From Burkholderia sp. Bp8992 (GTDB lineage Bacteria > Pseudomonadota > Gammaproteobacteria > Burkholderiales > Burkholderiaceae), in contig NZ_QTQI01000007.1 in assembly GCF_003853705.1 (NCBI RefSeq), positions 62,001 to 126,000 on the forward strand: a stretch of DNA of 64,000 bases. Direction: 5' to 3'. The position numbers and the translations under genes are program-made. Below the pieces are notes generated by a model. It was not told the DNA's origin. It did no database searches and saw only the letters and a list, made by a program, of their open reading frames with translations. Position 1 is the first letter of the stretch. Every line of letters begins with the position of its first letter. This document shows positions 29,989 through 37,994 of this stretch, piece by piece.

Positions 29989-31173
29989 ATGACGAACCTG
30001 CTGATCCGCAACGTCCGCACGAGCGCCGATACTGCGCTCGACCTCCTGATCGAAGGCGACCGCATCGCGCGTGTCGGCCCGTCGCTCGACGCGCCCGCCG
30101 GCTGCACGATCGAGGACGGCGCGGGCGCGCTTGCACTGCCTGGCCTCGTCGAAGGCCACACGCACCTCGACAAGACGCACTGGGGGATGCCGTGGTATCG
30201 CAACCAGGTCGGGCCGCGCCTCGTCGACCGCATCGAGAACGAGCGTCACTATCGCGCGACCAGCGGCCACGACGCGGGCGCCGCATCGCTCGCGCTCGCA
30301 CGCGCATTCCTCGCGGCCGGCACGACGCGCATCCGCACGCACGTCGACGTCGATACCGAAGCCGGGCTGCGCCATCTGCACGGCGTGCTCGCGACGCGCG
30401 AGACGCTGCGCGGGCAGGTCGAAATCCAGATCGTCGCGTTTCCGCAATCGGGCGTGCTCAAGCGGCCGGGCACCGATGCGCTGCTGTCCGACGCGCTCGG
30501 CGCGGGAGCCGACCTGCTCGGCGGGCTCGACCCGTGCGCGATCGAAGGCGATCCGGTCAAGGCGGTGGACGTGCTGTTCGCGATCGCCGAGCGCCACGGC
30601 TGCGGGCTCGACATCCACCTGCACGAGCGCGCGTCGATGGGCGCGTACTCGCTCGACCTGATCCTGCAGCGCACGGCCGCGCTCGGCATGCAGGGGAAGG
30701 TCACGATCAGCCACGGCTTCTGTCTCGGCGATATCGCCGAACGCGAGCGCGACGCGCTGCTCGCGCAGATGGCCGAACTCGGCGTGGCGATCGTCACGAC
30801 CGCGCCGGCGGCGGTGCCGGTGCCGCCGGTGGCAGCATGCCGCGCGGCCGGCGTGACCGTGATCGGCGGCAACGACGGCGTGCGCGATACGTGGACGCCG
30901 TACGGCTCGCCCGACATGCTCGAACGCGCGATGCTGATCGGCATGCGCAACGACTTCCGCCGCGACGATGCGCTCGAAGTCGCGCTCGACTGCGTGACCC
31001 ACAGCGCGGCGCGCGGTTGCGGTTTCACGGCTTACGGGCTGGAGCCGGGCAGCCGTGCGGACGTCGTGCTCGTCGATGCGCTGACCTTCGCCGAAGCCGT
31101 CGTCGCGCGGCCGGCGCGGCGTCTCGTCGTGTCGTCGGGGAGGATCGTCGCGCGCAACGGCGCACTGGTCTGA
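29989..31173 (+). CDS. Cytosine deaminase-like amidohydrolase, copy 2
   Basis: This 394-residue paralogue of the preceding protein has the same order of motifs: GHTHLDKTHWGMPWYRNQ, THVDVDTEAGLRHL, DIHLHERASM, ISHGFCLGD and GNDGVRDTWTPYGSPDML. The segment after HLDK differs from copy 1 (HWGMPWYRNQVGPR against FVGDRWVPHESAG), so the two probably accept different substrates or form a hetero-oligomer. The start MTNLLIRNV lies 66 bases after the first stop; no strong ribosome binding site is visible. Confidence 0.8.
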   Translation: MTNLLIRNVRTSADTALDLLIEGDRIARVGPSLDAPAGCTIEDGAGALALPGLVEGHTHLDKTHWGMPWYRNQVGPRLVDRIENERHYRATSGHDAGAASLALARAFLAAGTTRIRTHVDVDTEAGLRHLHGVLATRETLRGQVEIQIVAFPQSGVLKRPGTDALLSDALGAGADLLGGLDPCAIEGDPVKAVDVLFAIAERHGCGLDIHLHERASMGAYSLDLILQRTAALGMQGKVTISHGFCLGDIAERERDALLAQMAELGVAIVTTAPAAVPVPPVAACRAAGVTVIGGNDGVRDTWTPYGSPDMLERAMLIGMRNDFRRDDALEVALDCVTHSAARGCGFTAYGLEPGSRADVVLVDALTFAEAVVARPARRLVVSSGRIVARNGALV

Positions 31174-31229
31174 GCGCGGCATCGCCCCGGTATGATCCGG
31201 TTTTCAGCCGGATTTCCGGGGAGACGACG

Positions 31230-31703
31230 ATGCGACGCACGACAGCGGCACGGGCCGCACGATGGATGGCGACGGCCCTGTTCGCCGTGACGGCCGCGCA
31301 TGCGGTGGCGGCCGGCACGGCCGACACGCAGCAGGAAGCGAACCGGCGCGCGGTGCTCGCGTTCTACGAGAAAGGCCTGAACGAGAAGGACGCCGACGCC
31401 GCGCTCGCGTATGTCGGCGATCGCTACGTGCAGCACAACCCGAACGCGGCCGACGGCCGCGACGGCTTTCGCAAGTTCGTCGCCTTTCTGCGCGACAAAT
31501 ATCCGCAGTCGCACAGCGAGATCAAGCGCTCGTTCGTCGACGGCGACTACGTGATCCTGCACGTGCACGCGGTGCGTGAACCCGGCACACGCGGCAGCGC
31601 GATCATGGACATCTTCAAGCTGGAAAACGGCAAGATCGTCGAGCACTGGGACGTCAACCAGCCGGTGCCCGAGCAGGCCGCGAACGGCAACACGATGTTC
31701 TGA
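31230..31703 (+). CDS. Secreted NTF2/SnoaL-like protein
   Basis: This 157-residue protein has a signal peptide (MRRTTAARAARWMATALFAV, cut after AVAAG) and a SnoaL-like alpha+beta barrel: AVLAFYEKGLNEKDADAALAYVGDRYVQHNP, GRDGFRKFVAFL, VHAVREPGTRGSAIMDIFKLENGKIVEHWDVNQPV split over the second half. Close relatives are polyketide-cyclase-like proteins of unknown function found in the periplasm. GGGGAGA precedes the start. It follows the second amidohydrolase by 56 bases and may be co-transcribed. Confidence 0.78.
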   Translation: MRRTTAARAARWMATALFAVTAAHAVAAGTADTQQEANRRAVLAFYEKGLNEKDADAALAYVGDRYVQHNPNAADGRDGFRKFVAFLRDKYPQSHSEIKRSFVDGDYVILHVHAVREPGTRGSAIMDIFKLENGKIVEHWDVNQPVPEQAANGNTMF

Positions 31704-31776
31704 TGCGCGCGGGGCGCAGCACGCCTCGTTCCGTTCTCCGTTTCGTGCTGCCGAATGAAACCCGCTTCGCTGTTGC

Positions 31777-32640
31777 CTACTGACGCTCGAGCTCCAGCAT
31801 CGCCGCCAGCGTCTTCGTCAGCTCGCTGACCATCGGGTCGGCCGTCGGCCGGTGCAGGATCGCGATGTCCATGTGCTCGATCGGCGCGAAACCCTGCTTC
31901 GCGGTCAGCACGACGTGCTCGTCCGTGACCACGCGCGCGGGCAGCACGCTGATGCCGAGCCCGTCCGCGACGGCCGCCTGGATGCCGCTCAGGCTCGACG
32001 TCGTGAAGCTGATCCGCCAGCGGCGGCCGCGCTCCTCGATTGCCTTGATCATGTCGTCGCGGTAAAGCCCGCGCGGCGGAAACACGACGATCGGCACCGG
32101 GTCGAGATCGATCGACGGATGCTTCGCGCTGTCGATCCAGCGCAGTTTCTCGGGCCAGCGCGCGACGGCCTCGCGGCTGTCGCGCCGCTGCTTGATCAAG
32201 ACGAGATCGAGTTCGCCGCGATCGTAGGCGGCGCTGATGTCGCGGCTCAGCCCGCACGTCACTTCGAGCTTGACCTGCGGATGCTCGCGCTTGAATGCGG
32301 CGAGCGCATGCGTCGTGCGGCCCGCTGCGAAATCGTCGGGCACGCCGAGCCGGATCGTCAGCGCGACCGTCGCGCCCGACAGCGCTTCCAGCATTTCGTC
32401 GTTCAGCGCGAGCATGCGCCGCGCATAGCTGAGCACCGTCACGCCCGCGTCGGTCGGCCGGACGTCGCGCGTGCCGCGGTCGAGCAGGCGGTGGCCGGCG
32501 ATTTCCTCGAGCCGGCGCACCTTCTGGCTGACCGTCGACTGCGTCGAATGCAGGCGCGCGGAGGCCGTCGTGAAGCTGCCGCAGTCGGCGACCATCACGA
32601 GTGCACGCAACAGGTCGAGGTCGAACAGGGGTCTATTCAT
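31777..32640 (-). CDS. LysR-family transcriptional regulator
   Basis: This 287-residue LTTR has the N-terminal helix-turn-helix FDLDLLRALVMVADCGSFTTAS then HSTQSTVSQKVRRLEE, followed by a LysR substrate-binding domain (about 92-285). It converges on the amidohydrolase/NTF2 genes, so the usual divergent LTTR target is not obvious: the region upstream holds only an ankyrin remnant. It could still regulate the adjacent amidohydrolase genes. Confidence 0.85.
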   Translation of the reverse strand: MNRPLFDLDLLRALVMVADCGSFTTASARLHSTQSTVSQKVRRLEEIAGHRLLDRGTRDVRPTDAGVTVLSYARRMLALNDEMLEALSGATVALTIRLGVPDDFAAGRTTHALAAFKREHPQVKLEVTCGLSRDISAAYDRGELDLVLIKQRRDSREAVARWPEKLRWIDSAKHPSIDLDPVPIVVFPPRGLYRDDMIKAIEERGRRWRISFTTSSLSGIQAAVADGLGISVLPARVVTDEHVVLTAKQGFAPIEHMDIAILHRPTADPMVSELTKTLAAMLELERQ

Positions 32641-32805
32641 TTCTGCACTTTTGCGGATTCGAGCATTTTATTTTCAAATGCGTGCGACGACTTTTAACAT
32701 GACCGGAGGCTGCGAACAATCGCGGTTTCGCCGGACTGGGCGGGGCGTTTTCGCAGCGGCTTTGAAGCGTCTGACGCATCGTATTGACCGCGCATCGGCG
32801 AGCGT

Positions 32806-33102
32806 GGGCATGTCGATACGGCGCGCACGCTGATCGACGCGGGCGTGAACCTGCTCGGCTGGACCGCGCAGCTGGAGGCGATCAGGCTCGGCGACGGCAG
32901 CGAGCGTTATGTGCGGATCGTGAAGTTGCTCGTCGACGGGCACGCGAACGTCGATCTGCCCGATTCGAACGGTGTGACGCCGCTGCGGCATGCACAGCAG
33001 CGTGGGTGCGGCGCGATCGAGCGGGTGCTGGTGGCGGCGGTGGCGCGGTGGGGTTTAGCGGGGGCAGCAAGGCGCTGCGGTCAGACCCATACTTTCCGGT
33101 AG
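32806..33102 (+). pseudogene. Ankyrin-repeat protein remnant (5' truncated)
   Basis: Reading from 32806 the frame gives GHVDTARTLIDAGVNLLGWTAQLEAI and then YVRIVKLLVDGHANVDLPDSNGVTPLRHAQQRGCGAIE. These are two recognisable ankyrin repeats. There is no start or signal sequence upstream and the last codons run into the end of the opposite XRE gene. It is best read as the 3' remnant of a longer ankyrin protein. A GTG at 32845 could still permit expression of a short piece. Confidence 0.6.
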
Positions 33103-33560
33103 AGGTGCAGCGCCTGTGACCATGCGGCAAGGTTTTTCCAGATGGACCGCAGTGGGATGCCAGAGCGTTGCGCAGCTTCCTCGGCTGCCTGCACGACGAC
33201 GGGTAGCGGAACCTCGTCGAGCATGACGGCGAACTGCGATTCATATCCTGCCGGGATGTGCCCGGTGGCCAATGCGTCGACCAGTCGCAGCTCGGTCAAT
33301 TCACCTTTGTAGCTGACGTTCGCACTCACGACGGCTTTGTGGAGGCCCCTTTGAGCGGGCCGCGCACGGGTCACGAGGTCGATGCCGAGCAATGCGAGCA
33401 ACGGAATCAGCTTGTTGATGCCGAGATCGTTGAGCTTACCCGTTTCGAGCTGGTTGACGGTGAGGCGAGACAGCCCGGCGAGCCTGGCCAGTCGGGCCTG
33501 TGTGAGGTCAAGTTCGGCACGCCGTTTCGCGATGGCCTGACCGATTTCATAAAGTTGCAT
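33081..33560 (-). CDS. XRE-family (HipB-like) DNA-binding protein
   Basis: This 159-residue protein has an N-terminal Cro/CI helix-turn-helix (IGQAIAKRRAELDLTQARLARLAGLSRLTVNQLETG, residues 6-42) and a C-terminal region of about 90 residues with no recognised domain (EVPLPVVVQAAEEAAQRSG). Antitoxins of HipB type look like this, but no HipA-like kinase is adjacent. A perfect 18-base palindrome lies 35 bases upstream and is the probable autoregulatory operator. It is located between an ankyrin remnant and a VapBC pair. Confidence 0.75.
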   Translation of the reverse strand: MQLYEIGQAIAKRRAELDLTQARLARLAGLSRLTVNQLETGKLNDLGINKLIPLLALLGIDLVTRARPAQRGLHKAVVSANVSYKGELTELRLVDALATGHIPAGYESQFAVMLDEVPLPVVVQAAEEAAQRSGIPLRSIWKNLAAWSQALHLYRKVWV

Positions 33561-33594
33561 GAAGACCTTCCAACAATGGCCGAGGGTTCTCGAG

Positions 33595-33612
33595 TGTAAG
33601 ATATATCTTACA
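33595..33612. promoter_or_regulatory. Palindromic operator upstream of the XRE gene
   Basis: TGTAAGATATATCTTACA is a perfect 18-base palindrome in an AT-rich spot, 35 bases before the XRE start and 107 before vapB. It is a typical Cro/CI-type autoregulatory operator overlapping the promoter. Confidence 0.6.
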
Positions 33613-33681
33613 TTTCAGGGTGGGTTATCGCATGCCATCGGCAACGAGTTGCGTCGGCGGGGCGCCCTTGCTTTATCATTC

Positions 33682-33701
33682 TCCTTACCTTAAAGTAAGG
33701 A
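33682..33701. promoter_or_regulatory. Inverted repeat upstream of vapB
   Basis: TCCTTAC and GTAAGGA form a perfect 7-bp inverted repeat around CTTAAA, just before the AAGGAGG ribosome binding site of the AbrB-type antitoxin. It is a likely operator for VapBC autoregulation. Confidence 0.55.
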
Positions 33702-33718
33702 ATCAAGGAGGTGCCATC

Positions 33719-33964
33719 ATGACGGCAGCAACGATCACTTCGAAGGGCCAGGTCACGATCCCCGTGGACGTGCGCAATCAGCTTGGCTTGCAGTCTGGCG
33801 ACCGGATCGAATTCAGTTTCAACGAGACAACCGGCCGGTATGAAGTCATTCCGGCCACGCGCTCGCTTGCGTCGCTCAAGGGCATCGTGAAGAAGCCCCT
33901 GAAACCTGTGTCGATCGAGGACATGAATCGGGCCATCGCCGAGCAGGGAGCATCCGGGCGATGA
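33719..33964 (+). CDS. vapB: AbrB/MazE-fold antitoxin (VapB type)
   Basis: This 81-residue antitoxin has the swapped-hairpin AbrB DNA-binding fold in ATITSKGQVTIPVDVRNQLGLQSGDRIEF (residues 4-32) and a flexible C-terminal tail for toxin binding (SIEDMNRAIAEQG). It neutralises the VapC toxin encoded next; the reading frames overlap by four bases (ATGA). A strong AAGGAGG lies 8 bases upstream of the ATG. Autoregulation through the inverted repeat just upstream is likely. Confidence 0.85.
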   Translation: MTAATITSKGQVTIPVDVRNQLGLQSGDRIEFSFNETTGRYEVIPATRSLASLKGIVKKPLKPVSIEDMNRAIAEQGASGR

Positions 33965-34359
33965 TCGGACTGGATACGAATGTGCTGGTTCGCTATTTCG
34001 CTCAGGATGACGTCGTGCAATCGAAGAGGGCGACGGCGCTGATGGAGTCCCTGTCGGCCGAGCGGCCGGGGTATATTTCACAGGTGGCCCTGGTCGAGGT
34101 CGTGTGGGTGCTCGGGCGCTGCTACGGCGTCGAGCGCGAGCAGATGAAGGACATCATCGACTCGATGATCGGCACCAAGGAACTCGTGGTTGAAGGCGCC
34201 GATACGGTGCGAAAGGCGCTTCGTGTTTTCGCGGCATCCGCGAAGGCGGACTTCTCGGACTGCCTGATCGAGCGCTCGGGGTTTGCGGCCGAGTGCGAGT
34301 ACACAGCTACATTCGACGTGACGGCCTCGAAGGTCGCCGGGATGCGGTTGATCAAGTAG
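33961..34359 (+). CDS. vapC: PIN-domain ribonuclease toxin (VapC type)
   Basis: This 132-residue PIN-domain protein has the four-acidic metal site: Asp5 in GLDTNVLVRYF, Glu46 in VALVEVVWVL, Asp97/Asp100 in KADFSDCL and Asp119 in TATFDV. Such toxins cleave tRNA or rRNA when freed from VapB. Its ATG overlaps the vapB stop, giving translational coupling. No residue essential to the family is missing, so it should be active. Confidence 0.86.
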   Translation: MIGLDTNVLVRYFAQDDVVQSKRATALMESLSAERPGYISQVALVEVVWVLGRCYGVEREQMKDIIDSMIGTKELVVEGADTVRKALRVFAASAKADFSDCLIERSGFAAECEYTATFDVTASKVAGMRLIK

Positions 34360-34784
34360 TTATCGCCCTGGCCGAAAAGCCGCCACATGGGACGGCCGCG
34401 CGGAGCGATTCGCGATGCGGTATAGGTCGCAATGTCGATATCGCGCTGGGCGCACCTTCGCGCCGATCATCCGTACAAATATCGCCACTCCACGGAAATC
34501 CGAAAAAAGCCCTCTTTGGCGAGCGTGCTTCGTGCAGGGTAAACACCCCAAAACCCCCGCAGTAGTGCTATAGATCAAGCTCCGTCCCACCCCTCCGATA
34601 CCTCCTTACCCTCGGTTCACGCCACCCGGTGCGCTCCTGCTTGCGCTCGAAAATTAAGCAGTCTAGACTGCATCGCAGTTTCATCGAAGTCCCCCGTCTT
34701 TCGCGCCCCGCGCCGGCATCCCGGCGCGGCGCCTCCACCGGACGCCGGCGTCGCCCGCCGCGTCGAGACTTTCAAGGACACGCC
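34360..34784. other. Intergenic region after vapC
   Basis: This 425-base gap holds no supported gene. The only structured element seen is a 14-base palindrome at 34658-34671, described separately; the rest should include the promoter of the substrate-binding-protein gene. Confidence 0.4.
34658..34671. promoter_or_regulatory. HutC-type operator upstream of the substrate-binding protein
   Basis: GCAGTCTAGACTGC is a perfect 14-base palindrome with the core GTCTAGAC, which fits the operator pattern of HutC-subfamily GntR regulators (GT-M-TA-K-AC). A HutC-type regulator is encoded at 36551-37288, two genes away. The palindrome is 114 bases upstream of the start codon. Confidence 0.5.
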
Positions 34785-35588
34785 ATGAACCGCACTGCAA
34801 AGCTCCTCGTTTCCGCGCTGGCGTTCGCGCCGCTCGTGTCGTTCGCGCAGGACACGTCGACGATCCGCTGGGGTATCGACCCCACGTATCCGCCGTTCGA
34901 GGCGAAACAGCCCGACGGCTCGCTCGCCGGCTTCGACATCGACCTGCGCAATGCGATCTGCGAGCAGCTGCATGCGAAATGCGTGTGGGTCGAGCAGGGC
35001 TTCGACGGGATGATTCCGGCGCTGCGTGCGCGCAAGTTCGACGTGATCATGTCCGCGATGACGGCCACCGACGAGCGGCTCAAGCAGATCGACTTCTCGA
35101 ACAAGCTGTATGCGTCGCCGGGCGCGCTCGTCGCGCCGGCCGGCTCGAAACTGCTGCCGACCGCCGCGTCGCTCGCGGGCAAGCGCATCGGGATCGACCA
35201 GGGCACGACGCAGGAGGCCTACGCGAAGGCCGAATGGGCGACCAAGGGCGTGACGATCGTCTCGTACCAGAACCAGGACCAGGTGTACCAGGATCTCGTC
35301 AACGGCCGCCTCGACGCGACCTTCCAGGACAAGACACAGGCCGGCTACTCGTTCCTGAAGACGCCGCGCGGCAAGGACTATGCGTTCGCAGGCCCCGACG
35401 TGACCGACGTGCGGATCACCGGCTACGGCGTCGCGATGGGCGTGCGCAAGGGCGACGCCGACATGAAGAAGCGGCTGAACGACGCGATCGTCGCGATCCG
35501 CGCGAACGGCACGTACCAGAAGATCGCCGCGAAGTACTTCGACTTCGACATCTACGGCGCGAAGCAGCAGCTGACTTCTGCACCGTGA
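34785..35588 (+). CDS. Polar amino acid-type ABC transporter substrate-binding protein
   Basis: This 267-residue periplasmic protein of the SBP_bac_3 family has a signal peptide (MNRTAKLLVSALAFAPLVSFA) and the motifs IRWGIDPTYPPFEAKQPDGSLAGFDIDL, MIPALRARKFDVIMSAMTAT split along the N-lobe, then KRIGIDQGTTQEAYAK and GKDYAFAGPDVTD. It resembles lysine/arginine/ornithine and histidine binding proteins. The permease and ATPase are not next to it, so they must be elsewhere. It may share a transcript with the dioxygenase gene 39 bases downstream. Confidence 0.85.
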   Translation: MNRTAKLLVSALAFAPLVSFAQDTSTIRWGIDPTYPPFEAKQPDGSLAGFDIDLRNAICEQLHAKCVWVEQGFDGMIPALRARKFDVIMSAMTATDERLKQIDFSNKLYASPGALVAPAGSKLLPTAASLAGKRIGIDQGTTQEAYAKAEWATKGVTIVSYQNQDQVYQDLVNGRLDATFQDKTQAGYSFLKTPRGKDYAFAGPDVTDVRITGYGVAMGVRKGDADMKKRLNDAIVAIRANGTYQKIAAKYFDFDIYGAKQQLTSAP

Positions 35589-35627
35589 CTCCGTGATTCC
35601 GTGACTCATTCCATCGACAGGCACACC

Positions 35628-36476
35628 ATGACGAGTATCCAGGACCGCGTCGCGCAAGCCGTGACGCCCGAACTGATCGCCGCGTTCCGCGAAGAAGGGG
35701 CGGTCTGCATCAAGGGCATCTTTTCGCCCGACGAAGTGGCCGCGCTGCGGGCCGGCATCGACGCGAATCTCGCGCAGCCGAGCGAGCGCGCGAAAGTGGC
35801 GAGCCGGCCCGACGATCCCGGCTGGTTCTTCGAGGATTTCTGCAACTGGCAGCACAACGACGCGTATCGCGATTTCATCGTGCGCTCGCCGGCGCCGTCG
35901 GTCGCCGCCGCGCTGATGGGGACAGAGAGCGTGCGGCTGCATCACGACCACCTGCTCGTGAAGGAGCCCGGCACGCGGCAGCGCACGCCATGGCACCAAG
36001 ACCAGCCGTACTACAACATCGAAGGCGACGACAACGTCAGCATGTGGATTCCGGTCGACCCGGTGCCGCTCGAATCGACGCTGGAATTCGTCGCGGGCTC
36101 GCATCGCGGGCCGTGGCTGATGCCGCGTACGTTCATGGACAAGGAAGCGAAGTGGTTCCCGGAGGGCAGCCTGGCCGACCTGCCCGACATCGAAGCCGAC
36201 CGCGCGGCGTTCCCGATTCGCCACTGGGCGCTCGAGCCCGGCGACATGGTCTGCTTCCGAATGCTCACGCTGCATGCCTCGGGCGGCACGCAGAACCGCC
36301 GGCGCGCGTTCTCGATCCGCTTCGTCGGCGACGATATCCGCCACGCGCCGCGCCGCTGGAAGACGTCGCCCGAATTCCCCGGGCTCGCGGAGCAACTGGC
36401 CGACGGCGCGCCGCTCGACCACCCGCTGTTTCCGGTCGTATGGTCGCGTGGGGCGGGACAGGTTCGCGCGATCTGA
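35628..36476 (+). CDS. Phytanoyl-CoA dioxygenase (PhyH) family protein
   Basis: This 282-residue Fe(II)/2-oxoglutarate-dependent oxygenase has the metal triad HQD (in TPWHQDQPYYN) and a distal His in MLTLHASGGT, and the 2-oxoglutarate arginine in RRRAFSIRFVGDD. PhyH-family members hydroxylate acyl-CoAs, ectoine or other small amino-acid-like molecules. Placement next to an amino-acid-type binding protein and a HutC-type regulator points to an amino acid or amine as substrate, which is inference. Confidence 0.8.
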   Translation: MTSIQDRVAQAVTPELIAAFREEGAVCIKGIFSPDEVAALRAGIDANLAQPSERAKVASRPDDPGWFFEDFCNWQHNDAYRDFIVRSPAPSVAAALMGTESVRLHHDHLLVKEPGTRQRTPWHQDQPYYNIEGDDNVSMWIPVDPVPLESTLEFVAGSHRGPWLMPRTFMDKEAKWFPEGSLADLPDIEADRAAFPIRHWALEPGDMVCFRMLTLHASGGTQNRRRAFSIRFVGDDIRHAPRRWKTSPEFPGLAEQLADGAPLDHPLFPVVWSRGAGQVRAI

Positions 36477-36495
36477 ACCACGCAGGTCACGAACG

Positions 36496-36526
36496 CGGCG
36501 GCCGTTTCAGCACGAAACGGCCGCCG
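36496..36526. terminator. Bidirectional stem-loop between convergent genes
   Basis: CGGCGGCCGTTTC and GAAACGGCCGCCG form a 13-bp perfect stem with a 5-base loop, between the converging PhyH and GntR genes. T-runs are lacking, but the stem is strong and well placed. Confidence 0.55.
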
Positions 36527-36550
36527 TGCGCTTTGAGCGGGTGATAAAGG

Positions 36551-37288
36551 TCAGGTCGGGTGACGCCCCGCGCCCGGCTTGAAGCGCGAGCCGAGCCGGT
36601 AGCGGTTGCCCGGATGCAGGAAATGCACGAACGTGACCGGCAGCCCGTCCGTCCAGGTGCGGCGCGTGAGCGTGAGGCACGGCTCGTCGGCGCGCATGTC
36701 GAGCAGCCGCGCCTGCTCGACGGTCGGCAGCGACGCGTCGACGACGTGCTCGATTTCCAGTTCGTAGTGCGACACGTTGTTGAACAGGTATTCGGAGGGC
36801 GGCTCGGCCTGGAAATCCTGGTCGATGAAGCCGGGCGCGGCGGCCGGGTTCACGTAGCGGTCCTCGAGCTGGATCGGGCGGCCGTTCTCCTCGTGCACGC
36901 ACACCACGTGAAAGACCGGTGTATTGACCGGCAGCCCGAATGCGGCCGCGACGTCGAACGACGCGGGCTCGCTCGACCGGCTCAGCACGCGACAGCGATA
37001 TTCGTGCCCGCGTGCGCGGATTTCATCGCGGATATGCGCGATCATCAGCAGGTTCGACTGCGGCTTCACCTCGGCGACGAAGGTGCCGACGCCCGCGATG
37101 CGCTTCAGCACGCCTTCCTCGGTCAGCTCGCGCAGCGCGCGGTTGACCGTCATGCGCGCGACGCCGAACTGCGCGGCGAGATCGAGTTCCGACGGAATGC
37201 GGTCGCCGGGGCGCCAGTCGCCGGACTCGACGTTCTGGCGAACGAGCGTCTTGATCTGCTGGAACGGTGCGGTGGCCTTGGTGACCAT
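36551..37288 (-). CDS. HutC/FarR-subfamily GntR regulator
   Basis: This 245-residue protein has an N-terminal GntR winged helix (IPSELDLAAQFGVARMTVNRALRELTEEGVL) and a C-terminal UTRA ligand domain ending in FVHFLHPGNRYRLGSRF. It resembles the histidine-utilisation repressor HutC, but no hut genes are nearby. It converges on the PhyH gene. A palindrome fitting its subfamily's operator lies before the substrate-binding protein gene at 34.66 kb, suggesting that it controls those two genes. Confidence 0.82.
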   Translation of the reverse strand: MVTKATAPFQQIKTLVRQNVESGDWRPGDRIPSELDLAAQFGVARMTVNRALRELTEEGVLKRIAGVGTFVAEVKPQSNLLMIAHIRDEIRARGHEYRCRVLSRSSEPASFDVAAAFGLPVNTPVFHVVCVHEENGRPIQLEDRYVNPAAAPGFIDQDFQAEPPSEYLFNNVSHYELEIEHVVDASLPTVEQARLLDMRADEPCLTLTRRTWTDGLPVTFVHFLHPGNRYRLGSRFKPGAGRHPT

Positions 37289-37318
37289 CGGGGGTCCTTG
37301 CGCGAAGAAGTGACGAGG

Positions 37319-37861
37319 CTAGTCGTCGTGACTGACGATGACCAGGATCTCCGCCTGCGCGGCGCCGAGGCTGCGCGTGCGGTGCGGGATGAGTGCGTTG
37401 AAATAGACTGAATCGCCGGTCTTGAGTTGCACCGTCTCGTTCGGAAATTCGATTTCGACGCGCCCCTTGTGCACGAACAGGAATTCCTCGCCCTCGTGCT
37501 CGCGCAATGTCGACGCGACGAATTCGTGCGGCGGCTGCACGACGAACGGCAGCATCCTCTTCGGCGCGACGCCGGCCGCGATGCTTTCGAAGCGGTGCGC
37601 GTGGCGGTCGGCCGCCGCGCCCATCGCCGTGCGCTCGCCGGCGCGCGTGACCGTGATCAGCTCGCGGTTGTGGCTTTCCGAGAACAGCTGCTCGACGTCG
37701 ACGTTCAGCGCCTTCGACAGCTTCAGCGCGACCGCGATCGACGGCACGCTCAGGCCGCGCTCGACCTTCGACAGGTAGCTCTTGGTGAGGCCCGTCTCGT
37801 CGGCCAGCACATCGAGCGTCCAGCCCTTCTGTTTTCTGAGCAGCTTCAGGCGAATCGTCAT
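37319..37861 (-). CDS. XRE-cupin transcriptional regulator
   Basis: This 180-residue regulator has an N-terminal helix-turn-helix (LLRKQKGWTLDVLADETGLTKSYLSKVERG, residues 6-35) and a C-terminal cupin_2 domain (LREHEGEEFLFVHKGRVEIEF, about 118-138, and LKTGDSVYFNALIPHR). It follows the pattern of regulators that sense small molecules such as amino acids or polyamines. It is transcribed away from the class II aldolase-like gene and probably controls it. The start MTIRLKLLRKQ is chosen over the open frame to 37981. Confidence 0.84.
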   Translation of the reverse strand: MTIRLKLLRKQKGWTLDVLADETGLTKSYLSKVERGLSVPSIAVALKLSKALNVDVEQLFSESHNRELITVTRAGERTAMGAAADRHAHRFESIAAGVAPKRMLPFVVQPPHEFVASTLREHEGEEFLFVHKGRVEIEFPNETVQLKTGDSVYFNALIPHRTRSLGAAQAEILVIVSHDD

Positions 37862-37901
37862 GGGGCGCCAGGTGTCCGTCGAAAAACCGATTGTAACGCA
37901 T

Positions 37902-37914
37902 GACACAATGTGTC
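37902..37914. promoter_or_regulatory. Palindrome in the XRE-cupin/aldolase divergent promoter
   Basis: GACACA-A-TGTGTC is a near-perfect palindrome, and the half-site TGTGTC recurs 19 bases further on (37930-37935). It lies 40 bases upstream of the XRE-cupin start codon and 80 upstream of the aldolase start, so it is a likely operator. Confidence 0.5.
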
Positions 37915-37994
37915 CTAGGGTGTATCGTGTGTCACGTGATCCCGAAAAACGGCCGCGGACGGCGCGGCAGACCCGATTCATTCAGGAGGCGAAC

